Shown in pieces: positions 9,439-16,855 of a stretch of 41,571 nucleotides of DNA. Positions within the stretch are counted from its first letter, which is position 1; every line of letters begins with the position of its first letter. The stretch spans positions 1-41,571 of IMG/VR virus record IMGVR_UViG_3300021335_001660; one strand, 5' to 3'. The notes beneath the pieces were generated by a model. That model saw only the letters and a program-made list of their open reading frames with translations. It had not been told where the DNA came from and did not search any database. The DNA is from a virus. The translations under genes and the position numbers were made by a program.

Positions 9439-9996
9439 CTATGCTCCAAATGCTACAGCAAGGGCAGTTGCCGTTGCGTCTACATAACTTTTACTTGTTG
9501 CGTGGGTGCCTACAGTAGGCTGATTAGTTAGTACCACGTTGTTTGCGATATTTACATCGCCTTTTACTGATGCACCATTCATATTTATAGTCGATGCTGT
9601 ACTATCTGGATTAGCCGCCATATCAATTGTATGTACTCTAATCTGTGATGGAGTATTATATCCAATTTCTACATTGTCAATACTACCTGGGATAGCACCA
9701 ATACTGTTTATTGTTAGTCTGCCGTTAACTACTGACAATGCTGTATTACCTAAATAGTTAACTTTGAAAATTCCGCCTGTTACAGCAAGACTTTCAAAAC
9801 TATTTGATACTTGTGTGCCGGTATCATCGCCGCCATCGTCTTCTGGTGGAACGTAAGCAACAAAAGGAGTTCCATTAAGCAAAATACTTTGTACATCAAT
9901 TATAGGAGTAGTTAATTTACCAGTTCCGTCTACTGAAAAATTAGGACTCTCAAAACCGTGTTGTGCTTGAAACTTATCGTTAATTACTGTTGCCAT
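9439..9996 (-). CDS. Small fibre-like virion protein, 185 residues
   Basis: A beta-rich, Asn/Thr-rich protein with an acidic linker PPEDDGGDDTG at about residues 50-60. It ends with VGTHATSKSYVDATATALAV, a form of the short helical tail (A-T-K-x-YVD) common at the ends of phage fibre proteins. The start ATG follows GGAA, and the stop codon is three bases before the next gene, whose ribosome-binding site lies inside this gene's end. It belongs to the operon 12005 to 3496. No enzymatic motif is seen. A role as a fibre or fibre connector is inferred from composition and context. Confidence 0.7.
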   Translation of the reverse strand: MATVINDKFQAQHGFESPNFSVDGTGKLTTPIIDVQSILLNGTPFVAYVPPEDDGGDDTGTQVSNSFESLAVTGGIFKVNYLGNTALSVVNGRLTINSIGAIPGSIDNVEIGYNTPSQIRVHTIDMAANPDSTASTINMNGASVKGDVNIANNVVLTNQPTVGTHATSKSYVDATATALAVAFGA

Positions 9997-10010
9997 TTAT
10001 TTCTATTTCC

Positions 10011-11489
10011 TTATATTGCACTTAACTGTTTAACTACAATAGTACCTGCCATTGAACTGTGTACCGTACAAACATAAGCATAGTTACCACTAATATTTGC
10101 AGGAACTTGCCAATATAATGTTCCACTTGTTTTGCCTTGTGCAGATGATCCTGTTGTTTGTGTGCCATCTAATGCAACATGAACAAGTCCGTTATCATAT
10201 GCTGATCCACCACTTGTTTCAATTTGGAATGGATGGTTTGCTCCACTATTAATTTTAAATGCAATAGTTGCTCCAGCTAATGCATAGATTGTAGGATCTT
10301 CTGTATTACCATATTGGCTAAACTTGTATCCGTTATTACTATCTGCTGTTACTTCTAACATTGTCATTGCAGGATATGCAGTTTGATCAAATGTCTGTGG
10401 ACTGCGTACCCAATTAGTTCCGTTGTATACTAGTACACTTCCTGTAGTTATACCTGTTAAATCTGTATCAGATAAACTTGCAAATGTTGGAACTGTACCA
10501 TTAATAGTAACAGTGTCTCCTGTTACTGATGTAGTAATGTTTGTACCACCTGCAATAGTTAGTGTATCAGTTTTACTATCAGCTTCTGCTAGTCCAGTAT
10601 CTGCTTGTACGTTACTGAATGCGTTCTGGTTAGCTTCACCACTTAATGCATCACCACTGTAGTTAATTGTTACAGTGTCTCCAACAATACTAGTTGTAAT
10701 GTTTGTACCACCTGCAAGTGTTAATGTATCTGTTGTTGAGTTTGCAGTTGTTGTTCCTGTGTCAGCATCAACTGTTTGATAAATGTTCTGTAAACCACTT
10801 GCCGCTGGTGTAATAAATCCAAATGTTCCGTTGCCATTTGCCGCTAATACTTGTCCACTTGATCCATCTACAATACTTAAATCAGTCAACGAGCTAGGAA
10901 TGGTTGGCTTGTTGTTTAAGTTATTATAGTTTGTAAAGTATGAACTATCAAATCCGTCAAGTGTTCCAGCATCAACTGCCGCTCCGCCTGATGATACGTC
11001 AACTCCAGGTGCCCACTTGCCTCCGTCCCATTTAAGAACGTTACCAGCTTGTGGTGCTTGTGATACAGTATCAACATCTGATAAACTGTTTAAGTTTCCT
11101 ACGTATGCAACTGACTTTAAAGGATCTGTGTAATTTGTAATGGCTCCTGCACTTGCATCTAAAAGCATTTTGTGCCATGCACCTGCGTGTGCAACATATA
11201 CTGAACCACCTTCATGAACATGTAGCATTGCACCGTGATATGTGCTTGTGCTAATTGCGTTCATTTGGTTTAATGTTGCGGCATGAAATGCTACTTTGTT
11301 AATTTTGTTATCATCGTTTGGAATATCAAGTTCCAAGTTTGAGTTGACGATGTCTTTAATATTTGTTCCGTCGCCTAAAGCGTTATACAGCTCGTCGACG
11401 TTAGCATTAACCTTAGTAGCACCTGCTCTAAGATTATCACCAGTACCGTCGTTTGCGGCTGTACCTAAGTTAATTGTTGATTTTGCCAT
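10011..11489 (-). CDS. Tail fibre protein with C-terminal cupredoxin-like domain
   Basis: The N-terminus reads MAKSTINLGTAANDGTGDNL, a head typical of marine myovirus fibre proteins (NLGTxxNDGTGDxLRxGxxKxNxNxxELY). Two tandem copies of a TDTLTxAGGTNITTSxxGDTVTIN module occupy about residues 235-330. The last about 115 residues form a cupredoxin-like beta-sandwich: HPFQIE supplies one His, and YVCTVHSSMAGTIVV supplies Cys, His and Met in the spacing Cys-x2-His-x2-Met, followed by a typical final strand. These are the four ligands of a type 1 copper site, although the His-Met gap is two residues rather than the four of plastocyanin. Copper binding is possible but not shown; the domain could simply be an adhesion module. 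It lies between fibre genes in a late operon. Confidence 0.82.
   Translation of the reverse strand: MAKSTINLGTAANDGTGDNLRAGATKVNANVDELYNALGDGTNIKDIVNSNLELDIPNDDNKINKVAFHAATLNQMNAISTSTYHGAMLHVHEGGSVYVAHAGAWHKMLLDASAGAITNYTDPLKSVAYVGNLNSLSDVDTVSQAPQAGNVLKWDGGKWAPGVDVSSGGAAVDAGTLDGFDSSYFTNYNNLNNKPTIPSSLTDLSIVDGSSGQVLAANGNGTFGFITPAASGLQNIYQTVDADTGTTTANSTTDTLTLAGGTNITTSIVGDTVTINYSGDALSGEANQNAFSNVQADTGLAEADSKTDTLTIAGGTNITTSVTGDTVTINGTVPTFASLSDTDLTGITTGSVLVYNGTNWVRSPQTFDQTAYPAMTMLEVTADSNNGYKFSQYGNTEDPTIYALAGATIAFKINSGANHPFQIETSGGSAYDNGLVHVALDGTQTTGSSAQGKTSGTLYWQVPANISGNYAYVCTVHSSMAGTIVVKQLSAI
10015..10350 (-). other. Cupredoxin-like domain at the end of the 492-residue fibre
   Basis: This encodes the C-terminal domain with His in HPFQIE (about 10225-10240) and the Cys-x2-His-x2-Met cluster in YVCTVHSSMAGTI (about 10035-10080). 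Intervening strands include GTLYWQVP and GLVHVALDG. The order of the ligands (His, then Cys-His-Met near the C-terminus) is that of the cupredoxin fold. Confidence 0.65.
10500..10800 (-). repeat. Two tandem copies of a TDTLT-AGGTNITTS module
   Basis: Two adjacent units of about 48-50 residues in the 492-residue fibre protein share ADTGxxxADSxTDTLTxAGG, NITTS and GDTVTIN. DNA similarity between the copies is also visible (both contain gtaatgtttgtaccacctgc). This suggests a shaft module that expands by duplication. Confidence 0.7.
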
Positions 11490-11492
11490 TCC

Positions 11493-12005
11493 TTACACCT
11501 TATCAAATGTTATGTTTGTATTATCGAAATACGTAGTTGTTGCATCAAAAGTATTTACCCCAGATTCCTCTACACTGGATACATCTGCGACTATCGCAGG
11601 AGGAGTAAGCTGATGAATTGTTTTTGCATATGTTGCATGGAAGATTAACTTCGCACCAGCGTAAATATTTGACGTTGGACTAGCGTTAATTTTTACTATG
11701 CTTGCATCAACTGTGACAGATAAATTTACTAATTCTTGGTTAATACTTGAACGTCCGAATATATTTGCAACAGCTCTATCTGGTCTAGCAACTACTGATA
11801 ATTGCATAATCTCTTTTTCGTTTGAATCAAATTCTACTGTAATTTGATACACTGCACTACTGTATTCACCTAAATGAAATGAGTCTACAACAGTATTATA
11901 TTGCACCCCAATCCAGCTACCTCTATAGCTAAAACTCGATCTGTCTGGCAGATGAATGGTGTTATTTGCACCTTTACTGAAAAGATTTGTCAGAAGTTTA
12001 TTCAT
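11493..12005 (-). CDS. Virion-associated protein of unknown function, 170 residues
   Basis: I do not recognise a named family. The N-terminal about 125 residues form a beta-rich domain beginning MNKLLTNLFSKGANN, with the strands GSWIGVQYNTV, YQITVEFDSN and AGAKLIFHATYAKT; the C-terminal about 45 residues are Val/Ser/Thr-rich. There is no signal peptide or membrane segment. It is the first gene after a GATAAATA late promoter, and GGAG stands eight bases before its ATG. The next gene follows after three bases. The position at the head of the fibre operon suggests a small structural or connector protein; this is inference. Confidence 0.65.
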   Translation of the reverse strand: MNKLLTNLFSKGANNTIHLPDRSSFSYRGSWIGVQYNTVVDSFHLGEYSSAVYQITVEFDSNEKEIMQLSVVARPDRAVANIFGRSSINQELVNLSVTVDASIVKINASPTSNIYAGAKLIFHATYAKTIHQLTPPAIVADVSSVEESGVNTFDATTTYFDNTNITFDKV

Positions 12006-12023
12006 TGTTCATGCTCCATATTG

Positions 12024-12031
12024 TATTTATC
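12024..12031 (-). promoter_or_regulatory. T4-type late promoter motif before the fibre operon
   Basis: The minus strand reads GATAAATA 18 bases before the ATG at 12005, with GGAG between. It matches the T4 late core TATAAATA except at the first base. It would start the operon 12005 to 3496 and separates it from the tailoring cassette that ends at 12060. Confidence 0.6.
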
Positions 12032-12059
12032 GTTTTACAAAGATATGTAACAGTACAAT

Positions 12060-12623
12060 TTATGTTAAATCTACTAGGCTATGAGCAAATTGATTTAGAT
12101 TATCAAATATTTCTGTTTGTTTTTTAAGGTCTTTGTTAGCAAATGTATTTAACTTCTTAGCTGTTTCAGCGCCATGCCCTGTACGTACTAATATAGGCTT
12201 TGCTTTGGCTTTTACAGCGGCTTTTAAGTCGCTAATTTTATCTCCTACATACACACCATTCTTCCAATCAACGCCAATTTCTGCCGCGGCACGCTTAAAC
12301 ATACCTGTATTAGGTTTAGCATATACGTCTTCTTTTAAGTTAGATGTGCTATAATACAATCCGTTGATACTCCTACAACCTACATTCCAAAGTAGTTCTA
12401 ACATATAATTGTTAACAATGTCAACGTCTACAGGATCCATTATACCCTTTGTTATGCCTGCTTGATTAGTCAAAATAACTACATCATAACCTTTGTTACG
12501 TATCATCTTAACTGCTTCTAAACTGCCTTCAATAGGTGTAAACTGTTCAGGCTTTGTTACATATGTACCTATATCTACATTTATTGTTCCGTCTCTATCT
12601 AGTCCTACTACTGGGGTACTCAT
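12060..12623 (-). CDS. gmhB: HAD-family sugar phosphatase, GmhB-like (heptose 1,7-bisphosphate 7-phosphatase)
   Basis: This is a HAD-superfamily phosphatase of the GmhB/histidinol-phosphatase branch. Counting from the chosen start, LDRDGTIN (8-15) gives the nucleophile Asp-9 and acid/base Asp-11, LTNQAGI is at 51-57, AKPNTGM gives motif III Lys-103, and VGDKISD (126-132) gives the metal-binding Asp residues. The family's zinc loop (Cys-x-His ... Cys-x-Cys before the Lys) is absent: the stretch YYSTSNLKEDVYAKP has no Cys or His. In the heptose route it would remove the C7 phosphate between the two HldE reactions. The start at 12623 is preferred over 12656 because GGAG lies eight bases upstream and the SGNH gene stops two bases before it. 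Presence of hldE and hldD in the window supports the heptose role; a different sugar phosphate remains possible. Confidence 0.78.
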   Translation of the reverse strand: MSTPVVGLDRDGTINVDIGTYVTKPEQFTPIEGSLEAVKMIRNKGYDVVILTNQAGITKGIMDPVDVDIVNNYMLELLWNVGCRSINGLYYSTSNLKEDVYAKPNTGMFKRAAAEIGVDWKNGVYVGDKISDLKAAVKAKAKPILVRTGHGAETAKKLNTFANKDLKKQTEIFDNLNQFAHSLVDLT

Positions 12624-12624
12624 T

Positions 12625-13491
12625 TTAGGGTCTCCATCTATCGTCTGACCAGCCATGTATTTCAGAGTTAAACCAGTCTAATTCGTAAAGTTTTATTGAT
12701 TCTTCAGCTGTTAGTATTTGCTTCCATTTGTCAACAAAGGTTAATGTTTCGTCATTTAATTTGCATATATGTTCTTGTACAAAGTCTGCCGCTTCATGTG
12801 TAAGTGGATGTACTTCAGGCTGATGCAAATGTAAAAGTTCTGGATTAGGATCAGGTATACTAGTTGGTCTTGTTTTAAAAAACTCGTCGTCAACTCCAAA
12901 GTCTAGTGCATTAAGTATTGGTGGACATGTAGTTTTAATATCATCTTTATACTTTTCTAATATAGCTCTTACATCTTCTAATTCTAAATACTTATTTTTA
13001 GTATTAAATTCTTTGCTAAGTTCGTCCCAACCTTCAGTAGGTTCTCTAAATCCTGTTGATATAACTTTACATCCTAAACTTTCTAATGCTTTATGTGTAC
13101 TGCTTATTAATGCACAATCACGCATTGTAGCCCAGGCCATGTCAGCCCATTGCCACATAGACTCGTAACGCCAACTGTTAAGTACAAAAGGAATATCTTG
13201 TCCTACTGTTGCTTTACTAAAGTTACCTGGAGTGTGCCAGCCCTTGCCCATATGGAATCTATCTTCTCTAAAAAAACTAGACCACTGTAATAAAATAATA
13301 TCATCTTTAGTAAACTTATGTTCAGTATGTGCTTCCCATAGCCGAGTTGAAATATATTGATTACCTGCACCACTACGTCCCCAGTTCTCTCCAACTGTAG
13401 CGCCTTCTTGTTTATAATGATGTATTAGGATGTCAGCCCATGTAGGATAAAAATATTGTGTTAAGCTACAGCCAAAGGCAAACGCTCTCAT
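12625..13491 (-). CDS. SGNH/GDSL-like hydrolase-fold protein
   Basis: A 288-residue protein starting FAFGCSLTQYFYPTWADIL, where GCSLT takes the place of the GDSL nucleophile block. It is followed by ENWGRSGAGNQYI (block II, Gly plus block-III-like Asn) and DDIILLQWSSFFREDRF. Near the C-terminus DPNPELLHLHQPEVHPLTHEA contains His residues suitable for the catalytic His of block V. The family includes esterases and O-acyltransferases acting on sugars, so acylation or deacylation of a glycan would fit the surrounding cassette. Catalysis is not certain, because the block V pair is not canonical. Its start overlaps the halogenase stop by four bases (ATGA), and its stop is two bases before gmhB, so it is translationally coupled on both sides. 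Confidence 0.65.
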   Translation of the reverse strand: MRAFAFGCSLTQYFYPTWADILIHHYKQEGATVGENWGRSGAGNQYISTRLWEAHTEHKFTKDDIILLQWSSFFREDRFHMGKGWHTPGNFSKATVGQDIPFVLNSWRYESMWQWADMAWATMRDCALISSTHKALESLGCKVISTGFREPTEGWDELSKEFNTKNKYLELEDVRAILEKYKDDIKTTCPPILNALDFGVDDEFFKTRPTSIPDPNPELLHLHQPEVHPLTHEAADFVQEHICKLNDETLTFVDKWKQILTAEESIKLYELDWFNSEIHGWSDDRWRP

Positions 13492-14945
13492 GTTAGTCTC
13501 CGCAACAATTGAAGCATTAATTTGTGCGGAATAGTTTTTGTTTTATCAAAATCTAATTTATGTTGTATTGATTGTTCAACATGATCCTTTGCACCTTGTG
13601 GAATTGTTTCGTATTGTTTTAAAATACTATCATTATCGAATAATCCTAGTCCATGCATTACTAATGCATAATTGTATTCGTTAAACAAAACTTTTTTAGT
13701 ATGTGTAGTCATGTCGTCAGCAATTGGCATTCTATATTTCCACATACGTAAGTTTTTATCTAAACTATCTGGCAAAGGTGTTTCTGATACTGCTTTCCAA
13801 AAGGGTGTATCTCTTCTATCAGTAATATAATGTAGTGCAATAAAGTCTCTAATATTATCCATAATAGCAGTGACTTCAAGATTGTATCTATTAATTGTTT
13901 CTTGATTACAATTTATAAGACGTTGTGCTAATAGAAATGTTTGATTTATACTACTACCAATACTGCTTGCTTCTAATGGTTCTACAAAACTTTGACTTAG
14001 TCCGATAGCACACACATTACCTATCCATGCTTTGTCCAGTGTACCTGGATCAAATTTAATATGTTTTGCTACTTCAACACCGTGTCCTAAATATTTTTCA
14101 ACTTCAGTATGTGCTTGTTCAGCTGTAATAAAATCACTATCAAATATATAACCATTACCTGTGCGTCCTTGAACAGGTATACGAAACATCCAACCAGCGT
14201 CCATTGCTTTTGCAAGTGTCCAAATTGGTATTTCATCTCCTTCGGGTGTAGGAAATACAATAGCTTCTTTCATTTTAAGATACTTACTATAACTTTGCCA
14301 CTCTGCACCAACTGCATTAATTAGTAAACGTCTAAATCCTGTGCAATCTATATAGAAGTCATAGTCATATACTTGCTTTTCGCCTTGTAAAGTTGATATT
14401 GTATTGCCTTCTAATACATTTACGTCTATAATTTCATCATCAATAACATCAATGCCTTTGTCTATTGCAAACTTAGTTAGAAAGTCATTTAATTTAGCAG
14501 TATTAAAATGATATTGTGCTACGCCAGTGTCATTAGGACGTTCGTCCATAAATTTATTAAATGGTGTTTCGTTATTCCACAGGTATTCACCTGTTAGTTC
14601 TCTAGCATCTACTTTTTCACCAATTAACTTAGCATATGCAATTGGTGCACTTAGTTGTTCAGCAACATATGGCTCATGAACACTTTGTAAGTATGGTTTT
14701 TCAGACCAGTCTTCAAACATAATACCAGATTTAAAACTAGCATCACATTCATTAATAAGTTCGCCTGTATGAATACCAACAAAATCCATAAAGGCAGACC
14801 AATGTTCTGTTGAACCTTCACCTACACCGATAGTTCCAATCTTGGTAGATCGAACTACATCAATTTTAAAGTTTGGAAAACTTGTTTTTAATATTAACGC
14901 TGACACAAAGCCTGCTGTGCCACCACCTACTACTGCTATTTTCAT
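13488..14945 (-). CDS. Tryptophan-halogenase-like flavoprotein, full length
   Basis: This is a complete 485-residue flavin-dependent halogenase-like protein. GGGTAG (7-12) binds FAD, GVGEGSTE (40-47) matches the GVGEAT block, and ASFKSGIMF carries Lys-72 at the place of PrnA catalytic Lys-79. SFVEPLEASSI contains Glu-325 at the place of PrnA Glu-346. The WxWxIP signature is altered to WMFRIP (252-257), whereas its paralogue at 3-1064 keeps WCWQIP. Members of this family use FADH2, chloride or bromide and oxygen to halogenate tryptophan or other aromatic groups; homologues in marine phages have no known substrate. It lies in the tailoring operon, eight bases after a prolyl-hydroxylase-like gene and overlapping the SGNH gene by four bases. 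A flavin reductase is not seen in the window and could come from the host. Confidence 0.88.
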   Translation of the reverse strand: MKIAVVGGGTAGFVSALILKTSFPNFKIDVVRSTKIGTIGVGEGSTEHWSAFMDFVGIHTGELINECDASFKSGIMFEDWSEKPYLQSVHEPYVAEQLSAPIAYAKLIGEKVDARELTGEYLWNNETPFNKFMDERPNDTGVAQYHFNTAKLNDFLTKFAIDKGIDVIDDEIIDVNVLEGNTISTLQGEKQVYDYDFYIDCTGFRRLLINAVGAEWQSYSKYLKMKEAIVFPTPEGDEIPIWTLAKAMDAGWMFRIPVQGRTGNGYIFDSDFITAEQAHTEVEKYLGHGVEVAKHIKFDPGTLDKAWIGNVCAIGLSQSFVEPLEASSIGSSINQTFLLAQRLINCNQETINRYNLEVTAIMDNIRDFIALHYITDRRDTPFWKAVSETPLPDSLDKNLRMWKYRMPIADDMTTHTKKVLFNEYNYALVMHGLGLFDNDSILKQYETIPQGAKDHVEQSIQHKLDFDKTKTIPHKLMLQLLRRLT

Positions 14946-14952
14946 TTTGTTC

Positions 14953-15534
14953 CTAGTGGTCTAATGTATACCATCCGCTTATAATATACTTAACGCCTTT
15001 GTAGATAGGATTGCCTCGATGTGGATGCGTAAACGATGTAGGAAAGATAGCCAATCTACCAGGAGCTGGTTTAATTTTATGTCCTTGGTAAAGAAATTCT
15101 GTTTCGCCGCCTTCTTCGACACCATTTAAATATAATGTGTATGCTAACACCCGTGTGCTTGTTGGTACATCTGCATTTTCGCAATGCCAAGCGTGGTATC
15201 CTTGGTGCGGTTTTGTTTTTTGAACACTCATACCTTTTGCTGTATGTTGAAATAATAATCCTAAGCTCTCATATTTCTTTTTATACTTTTCTAAATACGT
15301 TTTGTTTAAGGTTTCAAAGAAAAATTTACATAAATCTTCGTCTGCATGGTAATGACTATTGTGGTTTGCCCAATCCATGTATATACGTTCGTCTTGATTT
15401 CTATCAATACCTTGCTGTTGTATTGCAGTCATCTGCATTGAAGACAATTCTTCAAATCTTTTGATTACTTGTTTACAAAAGTCAATTGGATATACGTTAT
15501 CATATACTTCTACTCCATCAAAATTATCATCCAT
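14953..15534 (-). CDS. Fe(II)/2-oxoglutarate oxygenase, prolyl-4-hydroxylase type
   Basis: A 193-residue protein with the jelly-roll iron site of the P4H family: GYHAWHCEN gives His-117-x-Glu-119, FTHPHRGN gives the distal His-172, and VKYIISGW provides the Lys that binds 2-oxoglutarate. TLYLNGVEEGGETEFLYQG and GRLAIFPTSF between them are family-typical strands. Hydroxylation of a protein proline or other carbon is the expected chemistry; the target is unknown. It is one of five oxygenases of this type in the cassette. The gene lies between the DUF6445-like oxygenase (nine bases upstream) and the halogenase. GGAG precedes the ATG. Confidence 0.88.
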   Translation of the reverse strand: MDDNFDGVEVYDNVYPIDFCKQVIKRFEELSSMQMTAIQQQGIDRNQDERIYMDWANHNSHYHADEDLCKFFFETLNKTYLEKYKKKYESLGLLFQHTAKGMSVQKTKPHQGYHAWHCENADVPTSTRVLAYTLYLNGVEEGGETEFLYQGHKIKPAPGRLAIFPTSFTHPHRGNPIYKGVKYIISGWYTLDH

Positions 15535-15543
15535 GCTATTCTC

Positions 15544-16263
15544 CTATATAAAAAACTGCTGATTCATTCTATAGTTATCACCTACAAACATGTCTGGCTT
15601 AACATATGCAGTATGTAATACTGCCTGATTGTATAATACCATCCTATTAAACTGCATTGGAATCATCCCAATCATTTCCCAATCATGCGAACTATCAGTA
15701 ATATATTCTGTTACTGGAATTTTTCCTTCAACATCCATAGTAACATTAAAGTCATTGTTTACTACTTCATCGGTGTAAAAGTGTTTGCCGCCAAATTCAT
15801 AAAAACTTGTGCCACCCGCAGACTCATTTTCATTGTTTAAATAAATTGTACTAGCAAGATTCATACCTGACCGATTGTCTTGATGCGGTGCAAGAGGTGG
15901 TAAATTATCAGTTTGCATGACATTAATCATAAATGTTGCATTCATAAAACTTCTATCCATATATCCTGGTTCGTATTGATACATTATCTCCGGAAAAAAC
16001 TCCGATGCTAAGTGATGGAATGGTTGGGCTAAACTTGATAGCTCGTAAAATGCATTAATTCGTAGTGCAGGATTACCTCCTCTAATACGTCTATTAACAG
16101 ATGCCGGAATATCTAAAGCAAGTTGTCTTACTAAATGTGGATTTTTATAAAAGTTATCAACTACTAATACATGTACACCTGCTTTTCCAAACTTGTGTAA
16201 TCTTGTGTCGTAGTCTTCGTTGACAGCAAATGTTTCTTCTTCGTTAATTGTGTTTTTAATCAT
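15544..16263 (-). CDS. DUF6445-type Fe(II)/2OG oxygenase-like protein
   Basis: About 239 residues from the preferred start. PHQDNRSGMNLASTIYLNN carries an His-x-Asp pair, GGTSFYEFG is the following strand, LYNQAVLHTAYV gives the distal His, and NYRMNQQFF gives an Arg that could hold 2-oxoglutarate. This pattern fits the DUF6445 family, which often sits beside tryptophan-halogenase genes, as it does here (the halogenase is one gene away). The start at 16263 is chosen over 16293 because CGGAG stands six bases upstream; it overlaps the previous gene by eight bases. The oxidative chemistry is inferred from the fold; the substrate is unknown. Confidence 0.78.
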   Translation of the reverse strand: MIKNTINEEETFAVNEDYDTRLHKFGKAGVHVLVVDNFYKNPHLVRQLALDIPASVNRRIRGGNPALRINAFYELSSLAQPFHHLASEFFPEIMYQYEPGYMDRSFMNATFMINVMQTDNLPPLAPHQDNRSGMNLASTIYLNNENESAGGTSFYEFGGKHFYTDEVVNNDFNVTMDVEGKIPVTEYITDSSHDWEMIGMIPMQFNRMVLYNQAVLHTAYVKPDMFVGDNYRMNQQFFI

Positions 16264-16855
16264 CTTGTTTCTCCGATAGTACAAAGTTAGCACTAATTGT
16301 TGACCGTACTTGGTCGCTAGTATTGTTAGATACGTAATGTTCTAGGTTACTAGGAAAAAATACAATATCACCTTCTTCTAACGGAGGGGTTACTCTGTTA
16401 TTGTATCTAAATGGTTGTGTCGACAATGCAGGAAGGCCTGATTGATGGAAAAAGTCGTAGGCTTTGTTATAGAATACAAAGTTACCACTGTCTTTTGGTG
16501 TGTGCATCATATAAGCACAACTAATTTGTGCAACTCCTACATGGTTATGTACTTCTTGATACGACCCTGGCTTGTACTTGTTAAGCCAACACTCAATCCT
16601 ATAGTCTAATGTTAAGTCTATACTAAAGTTTTCAAGATACTCATTCAATCCAGTAATTGCTGATCTAATAAATGTTTTAAATGGTAAGTTTGAAGCATCA
16701 GGGTTACCATATGTAGTATCTACAGGACTGTACCAAGAAGGTACTTTACTGAAATACTCTTCTTTATCAAGTATATCGGCAAAGTCTTGTTGTACTTGCT
16801 CATGCTCCGGTAGTTTTATCTTATATACTGGAATTGAATATAAGTTTACCAGCAT
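16256..16855 (-). CDS. Fe(II)/2OG oxygenase, TIGR02466/2OG-FeII_Oxy_5-like
   Basis: A 199-residue protein with the layout of the 2OG-FeII_Oxy_5 family: an N-terminal region MLVNLYSIPVYKIKLP, the metal pair in EVHNHVGVAQISCAYMM, SGNFVFYN, then EGDIVFFPSNLEHYVSNN with the distal His and VRSTISANF with the 2-oxoglutarate-binding Arg. Its ATG overlaps the carbamoyltransferase stop by one base (TAATG), so the two are translationally coupled. The family occurs widely in marine bacteria and phages without a known substrate. Confidence 0.82.
   Translation of the reverse strand: MLVNLYSIPVYKIKLPEHEQVQQDFADILDKEEYFSKVPSWYSPVDTTYGNPDASNLPFKTFIRSAITGLNEYLENFSIDLTLDYRIECWLNKYKPGSYQEVHNHVGVAQISCAYMMHTPKDSGNFVFYNKAYDFFHQSGLPALSTQPFRYNNRVTPPLEEGDIVFFPSNLEHYVSNNTSDQVRSTISANFVLSEKQDD

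Noticed and set aside
12624-12656. ATG at 12656 as the start of the phosphatase gene
   Set aside because: The extra 11 residues lie within the end of the SGNH gene and do not match the family; ATG 12623 has GGAG at the right distance and directly precedes the LDRDGT motif.
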